Shown piece by piece: positions 35,636-43,719 of a stretch of DNA of 64,000 bases. Position numbers and translations under genes: made by a program. Each line of letters opens with the position of its first letter. Within the stretch, counting starts at the first letter, position 1. Origin of the DNA: Hymenobacter properus (GTDB lineage: Bacteria; Bacteroidota; Bacteroidia; Cytophagales; Hymenobacteraceae); the NCBI RefSeq assembly GCF_015694735.1, contig NZ_JADQDP010000006.1, positions 62,001 to 126,000 on the forward strand. Direction: 5' to 3'. Below the pieces are notes generated by a model that ran no database searches, had not been told where the DNA came from, and saw nothing but the letters and a program-made list of their open reading frames with translations.

Positions 35636-35717
35636 AGAGCGCAGCGAAGCATCTCGCATGGGGTAGTAAATAATTACTTCAGCACGCGAGATGCTTCGCT
35701 GCCCTCTGCATGACGTT
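35636..35717. repeat. Palindromic repeat, family A (within tld pair 3)
   Basis: AACGTCATGCAGAGCGCAGCGAAGC left, GCTTCGCTGCCCTCTGCATGACGTT right, one uncompensated difference. Shortest full copy (82 bp). Confidence 0.9.
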
Positions 35718-35734
35718 CTTTCAAAGCCGTTCAA

Positions 35735-37387
35735 TCAGCCAATCTTGCGCGCCGTGTTTATCACGTTCACGCCATTAAAGCGCGTGGTGGCCGAGCCGTG
35801 GCTCACCGCCGAAACCTGGCTGGGCTGCCCTTTGCCGTCGAAGAAAGAGCCGAACAAACGGTAATCCGACTCGTCGCAAATGGCGGCGCAGCTGTTCCAG
35901 AATTCCTGGGTATTAGCCTGGTAGGCCACGTCCTCAAGCATGCCCGCAATCTGGCCTTTCTCGATGGCGTAAAACACCTGCCCGCCGAACTGGAAGTTGT
36001 AGCGCTGCTGGTCGATGGAGTAAGAGCCGCGGCCGGCGATGTAAATGCCTTTGTCCACGCCCTTTATCAAGTCGTCGACGCTCATTTTGGCCTTACCGGG
36101 CTGCAGGCTCACGTTGGGCATGCGCTGGAACTGCACCGAATTCCACGAATCGGCGTAGCAGCAGCCGTCCGATTCGCTCTGGCCCACGATGTGGGCTTGG
36201 TCCCTGATTTTCTCATAGTTCACCAGCATGCCGTCCTTGATGAGGTCCCAGCGCTTGGTTTTCACGCCCTCGTCGTCGTAGCCCACCGCGCCCAGCGAAC
36301 CCGGCTGCAGCTTGTCGGCCACAATGTTCACCAGCTTCGAGCCATAAGGAATTTTCTTTTCCTTCCATTCTAATGTGGCAAAGGAGGTGCCGGCGTAGTT
36401 GGCCTCGTAGCCCAACACGCGGTCCAGCTCCAAGGGGTGGCCCACGCTTTCGTGAATGGTCAGGCCCAGGTGGTTGGGGTCGAGCACGAGGTCGTACTTA
36501 CCAGCCGCTACCGACTTGGCCGTGAGTTTTTCCTTCACCTGCTTCGCGGCCAGGGCGGCGTCTTCCAGCATGTCGTAGGAGTTGCGGTAGCCGATGAGGC
36601 CCGTGCCGGCGGCGCCCAGAATCTTGTCGGCCGCCTGGGGCGTGAGGTACTCGTAGCCCAGTCCCATGGGGGCGCTCAAGGCATCGCGCGAGCGGAACTT
36701 GCCGCTGCTGCGGTCGATGCCCGTGACCGAAAACGTGGGCCAGATGCGGTGCACGTCCTGGTCGATGTAGGAGCCATCGGTGCTGGCGAAATACTTCTGC
36801 TCGTTAATCTGAAACAGGGAGGAGTTCACGAAGCTGGCGCCATTGTCAAGGGCCTTCGCATTGGCCGCCAGCAGCAATTCTACCTTCTGCGCCACCGGCA
36901 CCTCAAAGGCGTTTTGCTTGATGGGCGTGCGCCAGCTCACTTCGCCATAGCCCTTTTGCGGGGCCAGCTGCACTTTCTCCTTCTGCACCTTGGCGTTGGC
37001 CTTGGCGATGGACACGGCCAGTTGGGCGGCCTTGGCAAGGCTCGCTTCCGTCACCACATTAGTGGCGGCAAAGCCCCAGGTACCATTAGCCAGTACGCGC
37101 ACCCCCGCGCCGAAGCTCTCGCCGCTAGCAATGTTCTGCACCTGCTTTTCGCGGGTGAAAACGCTTTGGTTGAGGTAGCGGCCAATGCGCACGTCGGCGT
37201 AGCTGGCGCCGGCACTCTTGGCGGCGTTCAGGGCTGCGTCGGCCAGGCGTTTTTTCTGGGCCGCGTCGAGGCCCGGTTCCAGCAGACGGGCAGCATCCAC
37301 GGGCGTGCCGCCCAAGCTGGGGAAATGAGGTAGGAACAGGGCCCCGGCCGCGAGGCCGGACAGTCCTACAAAGTCGCGTCGTTTCAA
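35735..37387 (-). CDS. TldD-like metalloprotease with Tat signal, copy 3
   Basis: A 550-residue TldD-type protease with HESVGHPLELDR and the SCAAICD cysteine pair. The codon corresponding to the start of the other two copies is TTG here, not ATG (TTG AAA CGA CGC gives M/LKRRDFVGLSGLAAG), and no ATG precedes it in frame; a longer TTG start at 37441 has no Tat-like logic. I therefore place the start at 37387. This is the first gene of the six-gene tld cluster, so its promoter and weak start may set the expression of pair 3. Confidence 0.88.
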   Translation of the reverse strand: MKRRDFVGLSGLAAGALFLPHFPSLGGTPVDAARLLEPGLDAAQKKRLADAALNAAKSAGASYADVRIGRYLNQSVFTREKQVQNIASGESFGAGVRVLANGTWGFAATNVVTEASLAKAAQLAVSIAKANAKVQKEKVQLAPQKGYGEVSWRTPIKQNAFEVPVAQKVELLLAANAKALDNGASFVNSSLFQINEQKYFASTDGSYIDQDVHRIWPTFSVTGIDRSSGKFRSRDALSAPMGLGYEYLTPQAADKILGAAGTGLIGYRNSYDMLEDAALAAKQVKEKLTAKSVAAGKYDLVLDPNHLGLTIHESVGHPLELDRVLGYEANYAGTSFATLEWKEKKIPYGSKLVNIVADKLQPGSLGAVGYDDEGVKTKRWDLIKDGMLVNYEKIRDQAHIVGQSESDGCCYADSWNSVQFQRMPNVSLQPGKAKMSVDDLIKGVDKGIYIAGRGSYSIDQQRYNFQFGGQVFYAIEKGQIAGMLEDVAYQANTQEFWNSCAAICDESDYRLFGSFFDGKGQPSQVSAVSHGSATTRFNGVNVINTARKIG

Positions 37388-37562
37388 AGCAGCGTAGTTG
37401 TTTAGAGAATAGAAGCAGCAGATTCGTAAAGATGGGTACAAATCTTAATCAAAAAGACAGCTAGTGGCGGTTTGCGTTGCGTTCTTTTGTAAAAAAGTCG
37501 GTTTGGCCCCTCTTTAGCAATCCGGCGGCTCTGGCTGTGCTCAACTGCTGCATTACCAAACG

Positions 37563-37599
37563 CGAAAAGCCCCAGACCTTTTCAGGCCCGGGGCTTTCG
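37563..37599 (-). terminator. Terminator of the PAP2 gene
   Basis: CGAAAAGCCCC and GGGGCTTTCG stem with inner CCT/AGG pairing, 18 bp past the stop on the minus strand, followed by a short T run in that direction. Confidence 0.75.
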
Positions 37600-37616
37600 T
37601 TCTTTAGCAGAAATAC

Positions 37617-38423
37617 CTACTTCGTCGGCCGCCAGGAAAGGCTCACGCCCGAAGCGCCGGTGCCTAAATACGCCGGCGTCATGCTCACGTCGCGGCCGAT
37701 GCTTTTGCGGCCCCAGCGGTTGCGGTGGCTGAGGTAGGCCAAGTGAGCGGAGAGGATGCCGAAACCTGCGCCGGCCACCACGTCGGACTGCCAGTGTTTG
37801 TCGTTAATCATGCGCAGGGCGGCCACGCTGGTGGCAATGGTGTAAGCGCCCACGCCGTACCACTGGCTCTTGTCCCGAAACTCGGTGTGCACAATGCTGG
37901 CAGCCAGAAACGCCTGCGCCGTGTGCCCTGAGGGAAACGACAGATTATCAGAGCCGTTGGGCCGGGTTTCGTTGGCCAGGTATTTCACGGCGAAGGTGCT
38001 GGCCAGCATAATGGCTTCGCCCTTGGCAATGATGAGCAAGGTGTTGATGCGGTCGTTGCGCGACTCCACCCCCGCCAGCGCCACCGCGCCCAGTTCCACG
38101 TAGGGTAGGAAAATGAAGGTGTTGTCGAGCGTGGTGCTCACCGGCCGGAATTGCTTCTGCACAAATTCGCGCTCCCGATGGTTGATGCCCGCGTCGCCCT
38201 GCGCCGTGATGGCGCCATAGGTGATGAGTACGGCCGGAATGGCCACGGCCTTAAACAGCTTGCTTTTAAAGAACGGCTTGTTGCCTGGCGCCGAAACGCC
38301 ACCGGGGTTGGCGTATTTTTTGGTGGTGTCGGTAGGTGTTGGATTGACCTGCGCCAGGGCCGGCTGCAGGGCGCCGCATAATAGCATTACGGCGGTAAAA
38401 CGGGTGATTAGAAAGGTGCGCAT
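37617..38423 (-). CDS. PAP2-superfamily phosphatase, exported
   Basis: A 268-residue protein with signal peptide MRTFLITRFTAVMLLCGALQPALAQ. All three PAP2 motifs are present: KYLANETRP, SFPSGHTA and the ALRMINDKHWQSDVVAG block with catalytic His and Asp. Such enzymes dephosphorylate lipids such as undecaprenyl pyrophosphate or phosphatidic acid in the envelope. The chosen ATG gives the signal peptide; the upstream in-frame extension does not. It is divergent from a two-component system across a 340-bp region with two palindromes. Confidence 0.9.
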   Translation of the reverse strand: MRTFLITRFTAVMLLCGALQPALAQVNPTPTDTTKKYANPGGVSAPGNKPFFKSKLFKAVAIPAVLITYGAITAQGDAGINHREREFVQKQFRPVSTTLDNTFIFLPYVELGAVALAGVESRNDRINTLLIIAKGEAIMLASTFAVKYLANETRPNGSDNLSFPSGHTAQAFLAASIVHTEFRDKSQWYGVGAYTIATSVAALRMINDKHWQSDVVAGAGFGILSAHLAYLSHRNRWGRKSIGRDVSMTPAYLGTGASGVSLSWRPTK

Positions 38424-38763
38424 AGCAGGGTAAATGGGTACGAATTCCCCTCTACGGACGACGTCATATAAACGTAACATACCACGCAAAAGCAATTTTT
38501 AGTCGCTTGAGCGACAATATTTTGCTGCAATAAAAAAATGCCCGTACAAGGCGCGAAGTGTTGAGATTCTGTTCAGAATCTGTTGATTCCCGGGCTTCTG
38601 GAAAGGAAGGCGGCGAGTAGCGGCGCCGGCTGGGTGAACGGCCGCAAGCCAGGTGGCCTGCATTGCGGGCCCGCGCTGCCGCCACGCGCGCAGAGAGGTA
38701 CATTTTCCGCATTTTGCCCGTCCTTCGCGTTTTGGCTGCACCCCGCGCGGCCTCTTTCCGAAA
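38424..38763. promoter_or_regulatory. Divergent control region between PAP2 gene and response regulator
   Basis: A 340-bp region without a gene. It holds two short perfect palindromes: GTCGCTTGAGCGAC (38502-38515) and AGATTCTGTTCAGAATCT (38564-38581, 8-bp arms, 2-bp centre). Either could be an operator, for example for the adjacent OmpR-type regulator. Position and symmetry are the only evidence. Confidence 0.45.
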
Positions 38764-39441
38764 ATGAAAATTCTGCTTGTTGAAGACGAAGCCGCTCTGC
38801 GCGGCGCCCTGGCGGGTTCGCTGCGGCAGGCCGGCTACGTGGTCGAGGAAGTGGCCCGTTTCGCCGAGGCCCACGAAAAAATCGCGCTCCACCAATACGA
38901 CTGCGTGCTGCTCGACCTTACGCTGCCCGACGGCGCGGGCCTCGATTTGCTGCGCGCCCTCAAAGCCAACCGCTCGGCCGCCGGCGTGCTCATCATCACG
39001 GCCCGCGACGCGCTGCAGGACAAAATCACGGGCTTCGACCTGGGCGCCGACGACTACCTCATCAAGCCCTTCCACCTCTCCGAGCTCAACGCCCGCGTGC
39101 GGGCCATCATTCGCCGCCGGCAGTTCAACGGGCAGCAGCAGATTCCCTTCCGCGAGCTGCTGGTGCTGCCCAACCTGGCCGAGGTGCACGTGCGCGGCGA
39201 GCTGTTGTCCCTCACCAAAAAGGAATACGACCTGCTGCTGTATTTCCTGGCCAACCCCGGCCGCATCCTCACCAAGGAAGCCATTGCCGAACACCTCATC
39301 GGCGACGCCGTGGATGCCGCCGACTCTTTCGACTTCATCTACACCCACCTCAAAAACCTACGCAAAAAGCTGCAGGAAAAGGGCGTCGAAAATTATATCC
39401 GCACCATGTATGGCGTAGGCTATAAGCTCAGCCACGAGTAA
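38764..39441 (+). CDS. OmpR-family response regulator
   Basis: A 225-residue regulator. Receiver domain: acidic pocket Glu7-Asp8, phosphoacceptor Asp51 (LLDLTLPDG), Thr79 and Lys101 (LIKPF). C-terminal winged helix (about 130-222) with LTKKEYDLLLYFLANPGRILTKE and the terminal YIRTMYGVGYKL hairpin. It activates or represses genes after phosphorylation by a histidine kinase; the kinase gene follows by 137 bp. Start: the ATG beginning MKILLVEDE, normal for the family. Confidence 0.96.
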   Translation: MKILLVEDEAALRGALAGSLRQAGYVVEEVARFAEAHEKIALHQYDCVLLDLTLPDGAGLDLLRALKANRSAAGVLIITARDALQDKITGFDLGADDYLIKPFHLSELNARVRAIIRRRQFNGQQQIPFRELLVLPNLAEVHVRGELLSLTKKEYDLLLYFLANPGRILTKEAIAEHLIGDAVDAADSFDFIYTHLKNLRKKLQEKGVENYIRTMYGVGYKLSHE

Positions 39442-39458
39442 GCCAGTCGGCAAGCAGA

Positions 39459-39476
39459 GACGCAACATCTTGCGTC
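39459..39476. repeat. Short hairpin GACGCAACATCTTGCGTC
   Basis: A perfect 7-bp stem with CATC loop between the response regulator and kinase genes. No T tract follows, so it is not a clear terminator. Confidence 0.5.
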
Positions 39477-39578
39477 GCGTGGTGGAACGATGACGGCGGA
39501 ATAGCCCCCGAACAGCGCGTGCGACGAGGCACAAGTCGGGGGCCTCCGCGCTCTGATTCAGTATCTTGCTTGCTCTTT

Positions 39579-40895
39579 ATGAACCTGCTTAACGCCACCA
39601 CCCGCTACTACCTTTTTCTGGCCTTGCTGCTGTTTGCGGTGGGCAGCGTGGGCCTCTATCACGGCATCAACTGGGCGCTGCGCACGGAGGTGAGTGAGCA
39701 GCTGGCCGACCGCCGGCGCGAGCTGCTGGCCAAAGCCCAGGCCAACGAGCTGGCCCCCGTGAGCCAGCTGGCCACCCTGCTCGACATCAGCCGCACGCCC
39801 CGCCCGCTGGGCTTCCGCGACACCATTTTGCTCGACCGCATCGAAAACGAGTGGGTGCCACACCGGCAGCTCACTTTCCCCATGGTGGTGCGCGGCGAGG
39901 GCCCCGTGTGGGTGTCGCTGCGTAAGTCGCTGGTCGAGGCCGATGACCTGCTGGGCGTGGTACTCTCGGTGATGTTGGGCGTGCTGGCCCTGTTGCTGGC
40001 CGGCATGGTGGCGCTGAACCGCTGGCTGGCCGGCCGGCTGTGGGCGCCTTTTCGGCACACATTGGCGGCCCTGCGGCGCTACGACTTGCAGCAGCACCGG
40101 CCGCTGGCGTTGCCCACGCCCGCCGTGGCCGAGTTTGCCGAACTCAACCAGGCCCTCAACACCCTCAGTCAACGCCTGGTGGGCGACTACGAGCAGCTGC
40201 GCGAGTTCACGGCCAATGCTGCCCACGAAACCCAGACGCCCCTGGCCATCATGCAGGCCCAGCTGGAGCAGCTGCTGCAAGTACCCGCCTTGGCCGAAGA
40301 CCCGGCCGCGGCCCCGCTCGTGGCCGACCTCTACGGGGCCACACTGCGCCTCTCGCGCCTGCACCAGGCCCTGAGTTTGCTTAGTAAAATCGAGAACCGT
40401 CAATTCCCCGACGCCCAGCCCGTGCGCCTCGACCAGCTCCTGGCCGAAAAAGTAACCCAGTTCGAGCCCCTGTTCGAGGCCCGTGAGCTGCGCTACGGGC
40501 TCAACATGAACGGCGGGCCGGTGGCCGTGCGCATGCACCCCGGCTTGGCCGATTCCTTGCTGCAAAACCTCCTGCAAAACGCCGTGAAGCACAACGTGCG
40601 CGGCGGCGAAGTCACGCTGTACCTTTCGGCTGCTGAGCTAAAAATAAGCAACACCGGCCCAGCCGTGGATGGTGACCCCGCGCGATTCTTCGAGCGTTTT
40701 CGCAAGCACAACGCCGCCTCAGAGTCGCCGGGGCTGGGGCTGAGCATCGTGCAGCAAATCTGTGAATATTACGGGTTTGGGCTAGAATATCAATTGGGCG
40801 AAGCCGGCACCCGCCACATCCTGCGTGTGTCGTTTGCTGCGGCTGCCGTTTCTCCAGCGGCCGCTCGCGGCGCCGCAGCCCGGGCTTCGTATTAG
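39579..40895 (+). CDS. Sensor histidine kinase
   Basis: A 438-residue membrane kinase. Helices at about 9-28 and 125-147 enclose a periplasmic sensor of about 95 residues. After a HAMP-like region, the dimerisation helix has the H-box NAAHETQTPLA with His216; the ATPase domain shows the N-box LLQNLLQNAVKHN and a G2-type GLGLSIV. The G1 box is weak. It should phosphorylate the upstream response regulator. The start ATG at 39579 (MNLLNATTRYY...) precedes the first helix; the longer frame is unlikely. Signal unknown. Confidence 0.93.
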   Translation: MNLLNATTRYYLFLALLLFAVGSVGLYHGINWALRTEVSEQLADRRRELLAKAQANELAPVSQLATLLDISRTPRPLGFRDTILLDRIENEWVPHRQLTFPMVVRGEGPVWVSLRKSLVEADDLLGVVLSVMLGVLALLLAGMVALNRWLAGRLWAPFRHTLAALRRYDLQQHRPLALPTPAVAEFAELNQALNTLSQRLVGDYEQLREFTANAAHETQTPLAIMQAQLEQLLQVPALAEDPAAAPLVADLYGATLRLSRLHQALSLLSKIENRQFPDAQPVRLDQLLAEKVTQFEPLFEARELRYGLNMNGGPVAVRMHPGLADSLLQNLLQNAVKHNVRGGEVTLYLSAAELKISNTGPAVDGDPARFFERFRKHNAASESPGLGLSIVQQICEYYGFGLEYQLGEAGTRHILRVSFAAAAVSPAAARGAAARASY

Positions 40896-40998
40896 CCCCC
40901 ATTGGCGGTAAGAAGGCAGCCTGGCGCCGAATTTGACGTATACCGTCGCCCTGGGCCGTACCAATGCCCCGGCCGCGCGCCGTGAGCGTGCTTTTTCT

Positions 40999-41496
40999 AT
41001 GCCCATGCGGACACTTCGGCTTTGCAGCGTGGCCAGCCTGTTGTGGCTGGCGCCGGATTGGTCGGCCCAGGCCCAACCAACGGCCAACAACGACGGCTTT
41101 CGCCGTTACAACGGCCAGATGGAGGTGGTGCGCAACGGCCAGCCCCGTCCCATGACCCACGATGCCCGCCTGCCCACCGGCGCCACTGTCACCAAAGATG
41201 GATTCATCGTCGGCCCCGAGGGCCATCGCACCGAGCTGGCCGAAGGCCAGGGGTGCGACCTGCGCGGCCGCCCCGTAGCCGTGCGCACCACTGCCGACGG
41301 CCGGTTGGCACTGGCCGGACCTGGCCGTTCAGCCCAGCCCGCCGTGCGCCCGCCGGCCCCCCCCCGCAGCCTGCTCGAAACCTTTGTGGGCAGCGCCGGC
41401 GCGGGCAAAGGCTGGGGACATTTTAAAAATAAGAAAGCCAAAAAGAAGCACGGCAAAGGCAAGGGCCATGGCCGGTGGAAAGGAGAGGACGACTAG
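40999..41496 (+). CDS. Exported DUF6799-type protein
   Basis: A 165-residue protein with a signal-like N-terminus (MPMRTLRLCSVASLLWLAPDWSAQAQ). Residues about 35-95 match the DUF6799 pattern: YNGQMEVVRNGQPRPMTHDARLPTGATVTKDGFIVGP split into two beta motifs, then ELAEGQGCDLRG. The C-terminus is basic and Gly/His/Lys-rich (KNKKAKKKHGKGKGHGRWKG), which may bind anionic polymers or nucleic acid. Function unknown. It follows the two-component system on the same strand. Confidence 0.75.
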   Translation: MPMRTLRLCSVASLLWLAPDWSAQAQPTANNDGFRRYNGQMEVVRNGQPRPMTHDARLPTGATVTKDGFIVGPEGHRTELAEGQGCDLRGRPVAVRTTADGRLALAGPGRSAQPAVRPPAPPRSLLETFVGSAGAGKGWGHFKNKKAKKKHGKGKGHGRWKGEDD

Positions 41497-41541
41497 TCGT
41501 TTGGTCGTAGCGCTTGCTTTCCCCGCGTTTGTTTTCATGCC

Positions 41542-43485
41542 ATGGTTCACCATTTTCTAGCTTCCCCTTTTGATGACGCGGCCCGCGCCAACCAGTTTGC
41601 GGCCGTGCGCGCCGCCCTGCAAGCCGATTCCAGCCTTGATACCCTGCTGCTGGGCAACCTGGTGCTGGAAGATGGCGCCGAGCCCATCGATGCGCTGGTG
41701 GTGCGGCCCCACAGCCTCACGCTGCTCGTGCTGGTGCCCGCCGGGGGCCGGCTGAGCGTTCCGGCGCTAGGTTACGGGCTTTGGCAGCTGGCCGGCAACG
41801 CGCTGTCGGTGGCCGAAGCGTTTGATAATCCTTATGAACAGTTTGTGCAGCAAAAAAAGGCTGTGGCCGAGTGGCTGCAGCCCCGTTTCGGCCCCGCGCA
41901 AGCTAATCTGGCAGCCATTTCGGGTATTGTGCTGTTTGCTGCGCCGCTAGACTTTGCCCCCGATGTGGCCCCCGCGCTCAACGATGCTCCCACCGGGTTT
42001 GCGCTGTTGAGCAGCCCGGCCGAGCTGCCGCGCGTCCTCCAGACCCTGGCCTCTGCTGATATCAACCTCGGCTCGGGCGACATTGCGGAATGGGCTGCCG
42101 AATGGGCCGCATTTGCCGCCAAGCCCGCTGCCCCCACCGCTCCAAGCGGCCCGCCGAAACCGTCGGCTGCAGTGCCGGCTGGCGGTGTGCTCGCCCAAAA
42201 AGCCCGCGCGTTCTGGAACTGGTTGGGTGCCGCCGACGTGCCCGACGACCCACCCTACGGCACTGACCCCGCCGCTGCCCGCCGCGAAGAAAAGCAGCGC
42301 CTCGAACGCCTGCGCCAGCAAATGCAGGCAGACGTAGCCGCCCAGCTCCAGGCCCTGGAAGCCCGCGAAGCCGAGCGCGAACGCAGCATTGCCCAACTTA
42401 AAGCCCAACTGGCCCAAGCCCCGCCCGTGGCGGCCGATGCTACCGCCCTGGTCTCACGCATCGGCGCCGAAACCCGCGAGAAAGCCGCCCTCGAAGCGCA
42501 AATGGAAGCCTCCCGAGCCGAGTCGGCCGCCCGCAACCGCGAGCTGGATGCCAAAATCCAGCAGCTCAGCCAGCTCATCGAGCGGCTCAACGCCCAGCCC
42601 CAACCGGCTGCGGCGCCGGCCGACCACTCAGCCACTAGCCCTGCAGAGCCAACCACCAGTACCGCCGCACCCAACGGCACCCGCCGGGCCCCAAGTGCCG
42701 CTTTTGCGTCCGCCGCTGCTTCGGCCAGGCATTTGGCCGGCGGGGTAGGGGCAAAGCTGGGAAACCAGGCCGGGCCGCGGTTTCGGCAGCTGCGGGTGTG
42801 GAGCCGGCGGCTGCCCCGGTTGGGCTTGGTGGCGGGAGTGGTGGCCCTCTTAGGGTTGGGGGGCTGGGGCTTGGGGCACCTGGGTGGCAGTGCGCCGGTG
42901 CCTTTTCAGGAGAAGGGCCGTTGGGGCTTTGCCGATGCCAAAGGCCAGTTGGTGATACCAGCCCAGTTTTCAGCGGCCAAGCCGTTTCAAAATGGTCGGG
43001 CCGTGGTGGCTAAAGCTGGCGCCTACGGCTTCGTGAATGAAGATGGGGAGGAGGCTGTGGCTCCCGCATATGACGCCCTGAACCCTTACGCCGATGGCTA
43101 CGCCCGGGCCCGAGTGGGCGATGCCTACACCTTCATTAACGAACAAGGAGAGGAATTTGACTCCTATTATTTCAACGCTCTCGACTTTGCCGAAGGCCAC
43201 GCCGCCGTGCTCGACCACCGCGGCTGGCACTACATCAGCGGCCCTGAGGAGCCGGCAAACCCCGTGATTTTCAAGGAAGCTTACTCTTTCGTCGACGGCC
43301 TGGCCCGGGTGCGGCTAGCCGACGGGTTCACCTACATCACCTCCGACTACCTCGACGACCCCAGCGAGGGCACCGCGCCCTTTGGCCGCTACCAGCACGC
43401 CGATGACTTTGCCAACGGCCAGGCTCGCGTGACCCAAAATGGCCACACTTTTTTGATTAATAAGCGCGGCGAGGAAATAAAATAA
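41542..43485 (+). CDS. WG-repeat membrane protein with coiled coil
   Basis: A 647-residue multi-part protein. Residues 1-190 form a globular domain with PIDALVVRPHSLTLLVLVPAGG, which faintly recalls NERD nuclease-like domains but shows no certain catalytic residues. Residues about 245-293 and 305-355 are strong coiled coils (KQRLERLRQQMQADVAAQLQ). A Pro/Ala/Thr linker leads to one membrane helix (about 425-450). The C-terminus from about 458 contains several WG repeats (GRWGFADAKGQLVIPAQF, then variants with AYGFVNEDGEEAVAPAY). WG repeats are beta-rich binding modules. The topology suggests a cytoplasmic N-terminus and exported repeats, but no function is known. Confidence 0.78.
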   Translation: MVHHFLASPFDDAARANQFAAVRAALQADSSLDTLLLGNLVLEDGAEPIDALVVRPHSLTLLVLVPAGGRLSVPALGYGLWQLAGNALSVAEAFDNPYEQFVQQKKAVAEWLQPRFGPAQANLAAISGIVLFAAPLDFAPDVAPALNDAPTGFALLSSPAELPRVLQTLASADINLGSGDIAEWAAEWAAFAAKPAAPTAPSGPPKPSAAVPAGGVLAQKARAFWNWLGAADVPDDPPYGTDPAAARREEKQRLERLRQQMQADVAAQLQALEAREAERERSIAQLKAQLAQAPPVAADATALVSRIGAETREKAALEAQMEASRAESAARNRELDAKIQQLSQLIERLNAQPQPAAAPADHSATSPAEPTTSTAAPNGTRRAPSAAFASAAASARHLAGGVGAKLGNQAGPRFRQLRVWSRRLPRLGLVAGVVALLGLGGWGLGHLGGSAPVPFQEKGRWGFADAKGQLVIPAQFSAAKPFQNGRAVVAKAGAYGFVNEDGEEAVAPAYDALNPYADGYARARVGDAYTFINEQGEEFDSYYFNALDFAEGHAAVLDHRGWHYISGPEEPANPVIFKEAYSFVDGLARVRLADGFTYITSDYLDDPSEGTAPFGRYQHADDFANGQARVTQNGHTFLINKRGEEIK

Positions 43486-43719
43486 CTGCCTTCCGGCCGG
43501 TCGGGCAGCCCGGGTGTGCTGTGTTATGTTTTACCGCCGAAAAGCGGGAAATTAGGCTTTTTAGCTGGTTATGCATAACTAGCTTATTACTTTGCGCAAG
43601 CTGGCTTCGGACGAAGTGTTAAGTACGAAGAGGTGAAATATTTTCTCCGGAAACGTTTGTGCCCTTGTGTGGTCTCCAACAAAACCCTTAGCTTGCACCC
43701 CGCTTAACATTAAGGTAAT

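Noticed and set aside
29852..37333. Several plus-strand frames of 230-400 codons opposite the tld genes
   Set aside because: They recur with the same low-complexity composition opposite each paralogue, as expected for shadows of conserved coding sequence.
43486..43510. Hairpin-like CTGCC..GGGCAG after the WG-repeat gene as a terminator
   Set aside because: Short stem without a T tract; too weak to call.
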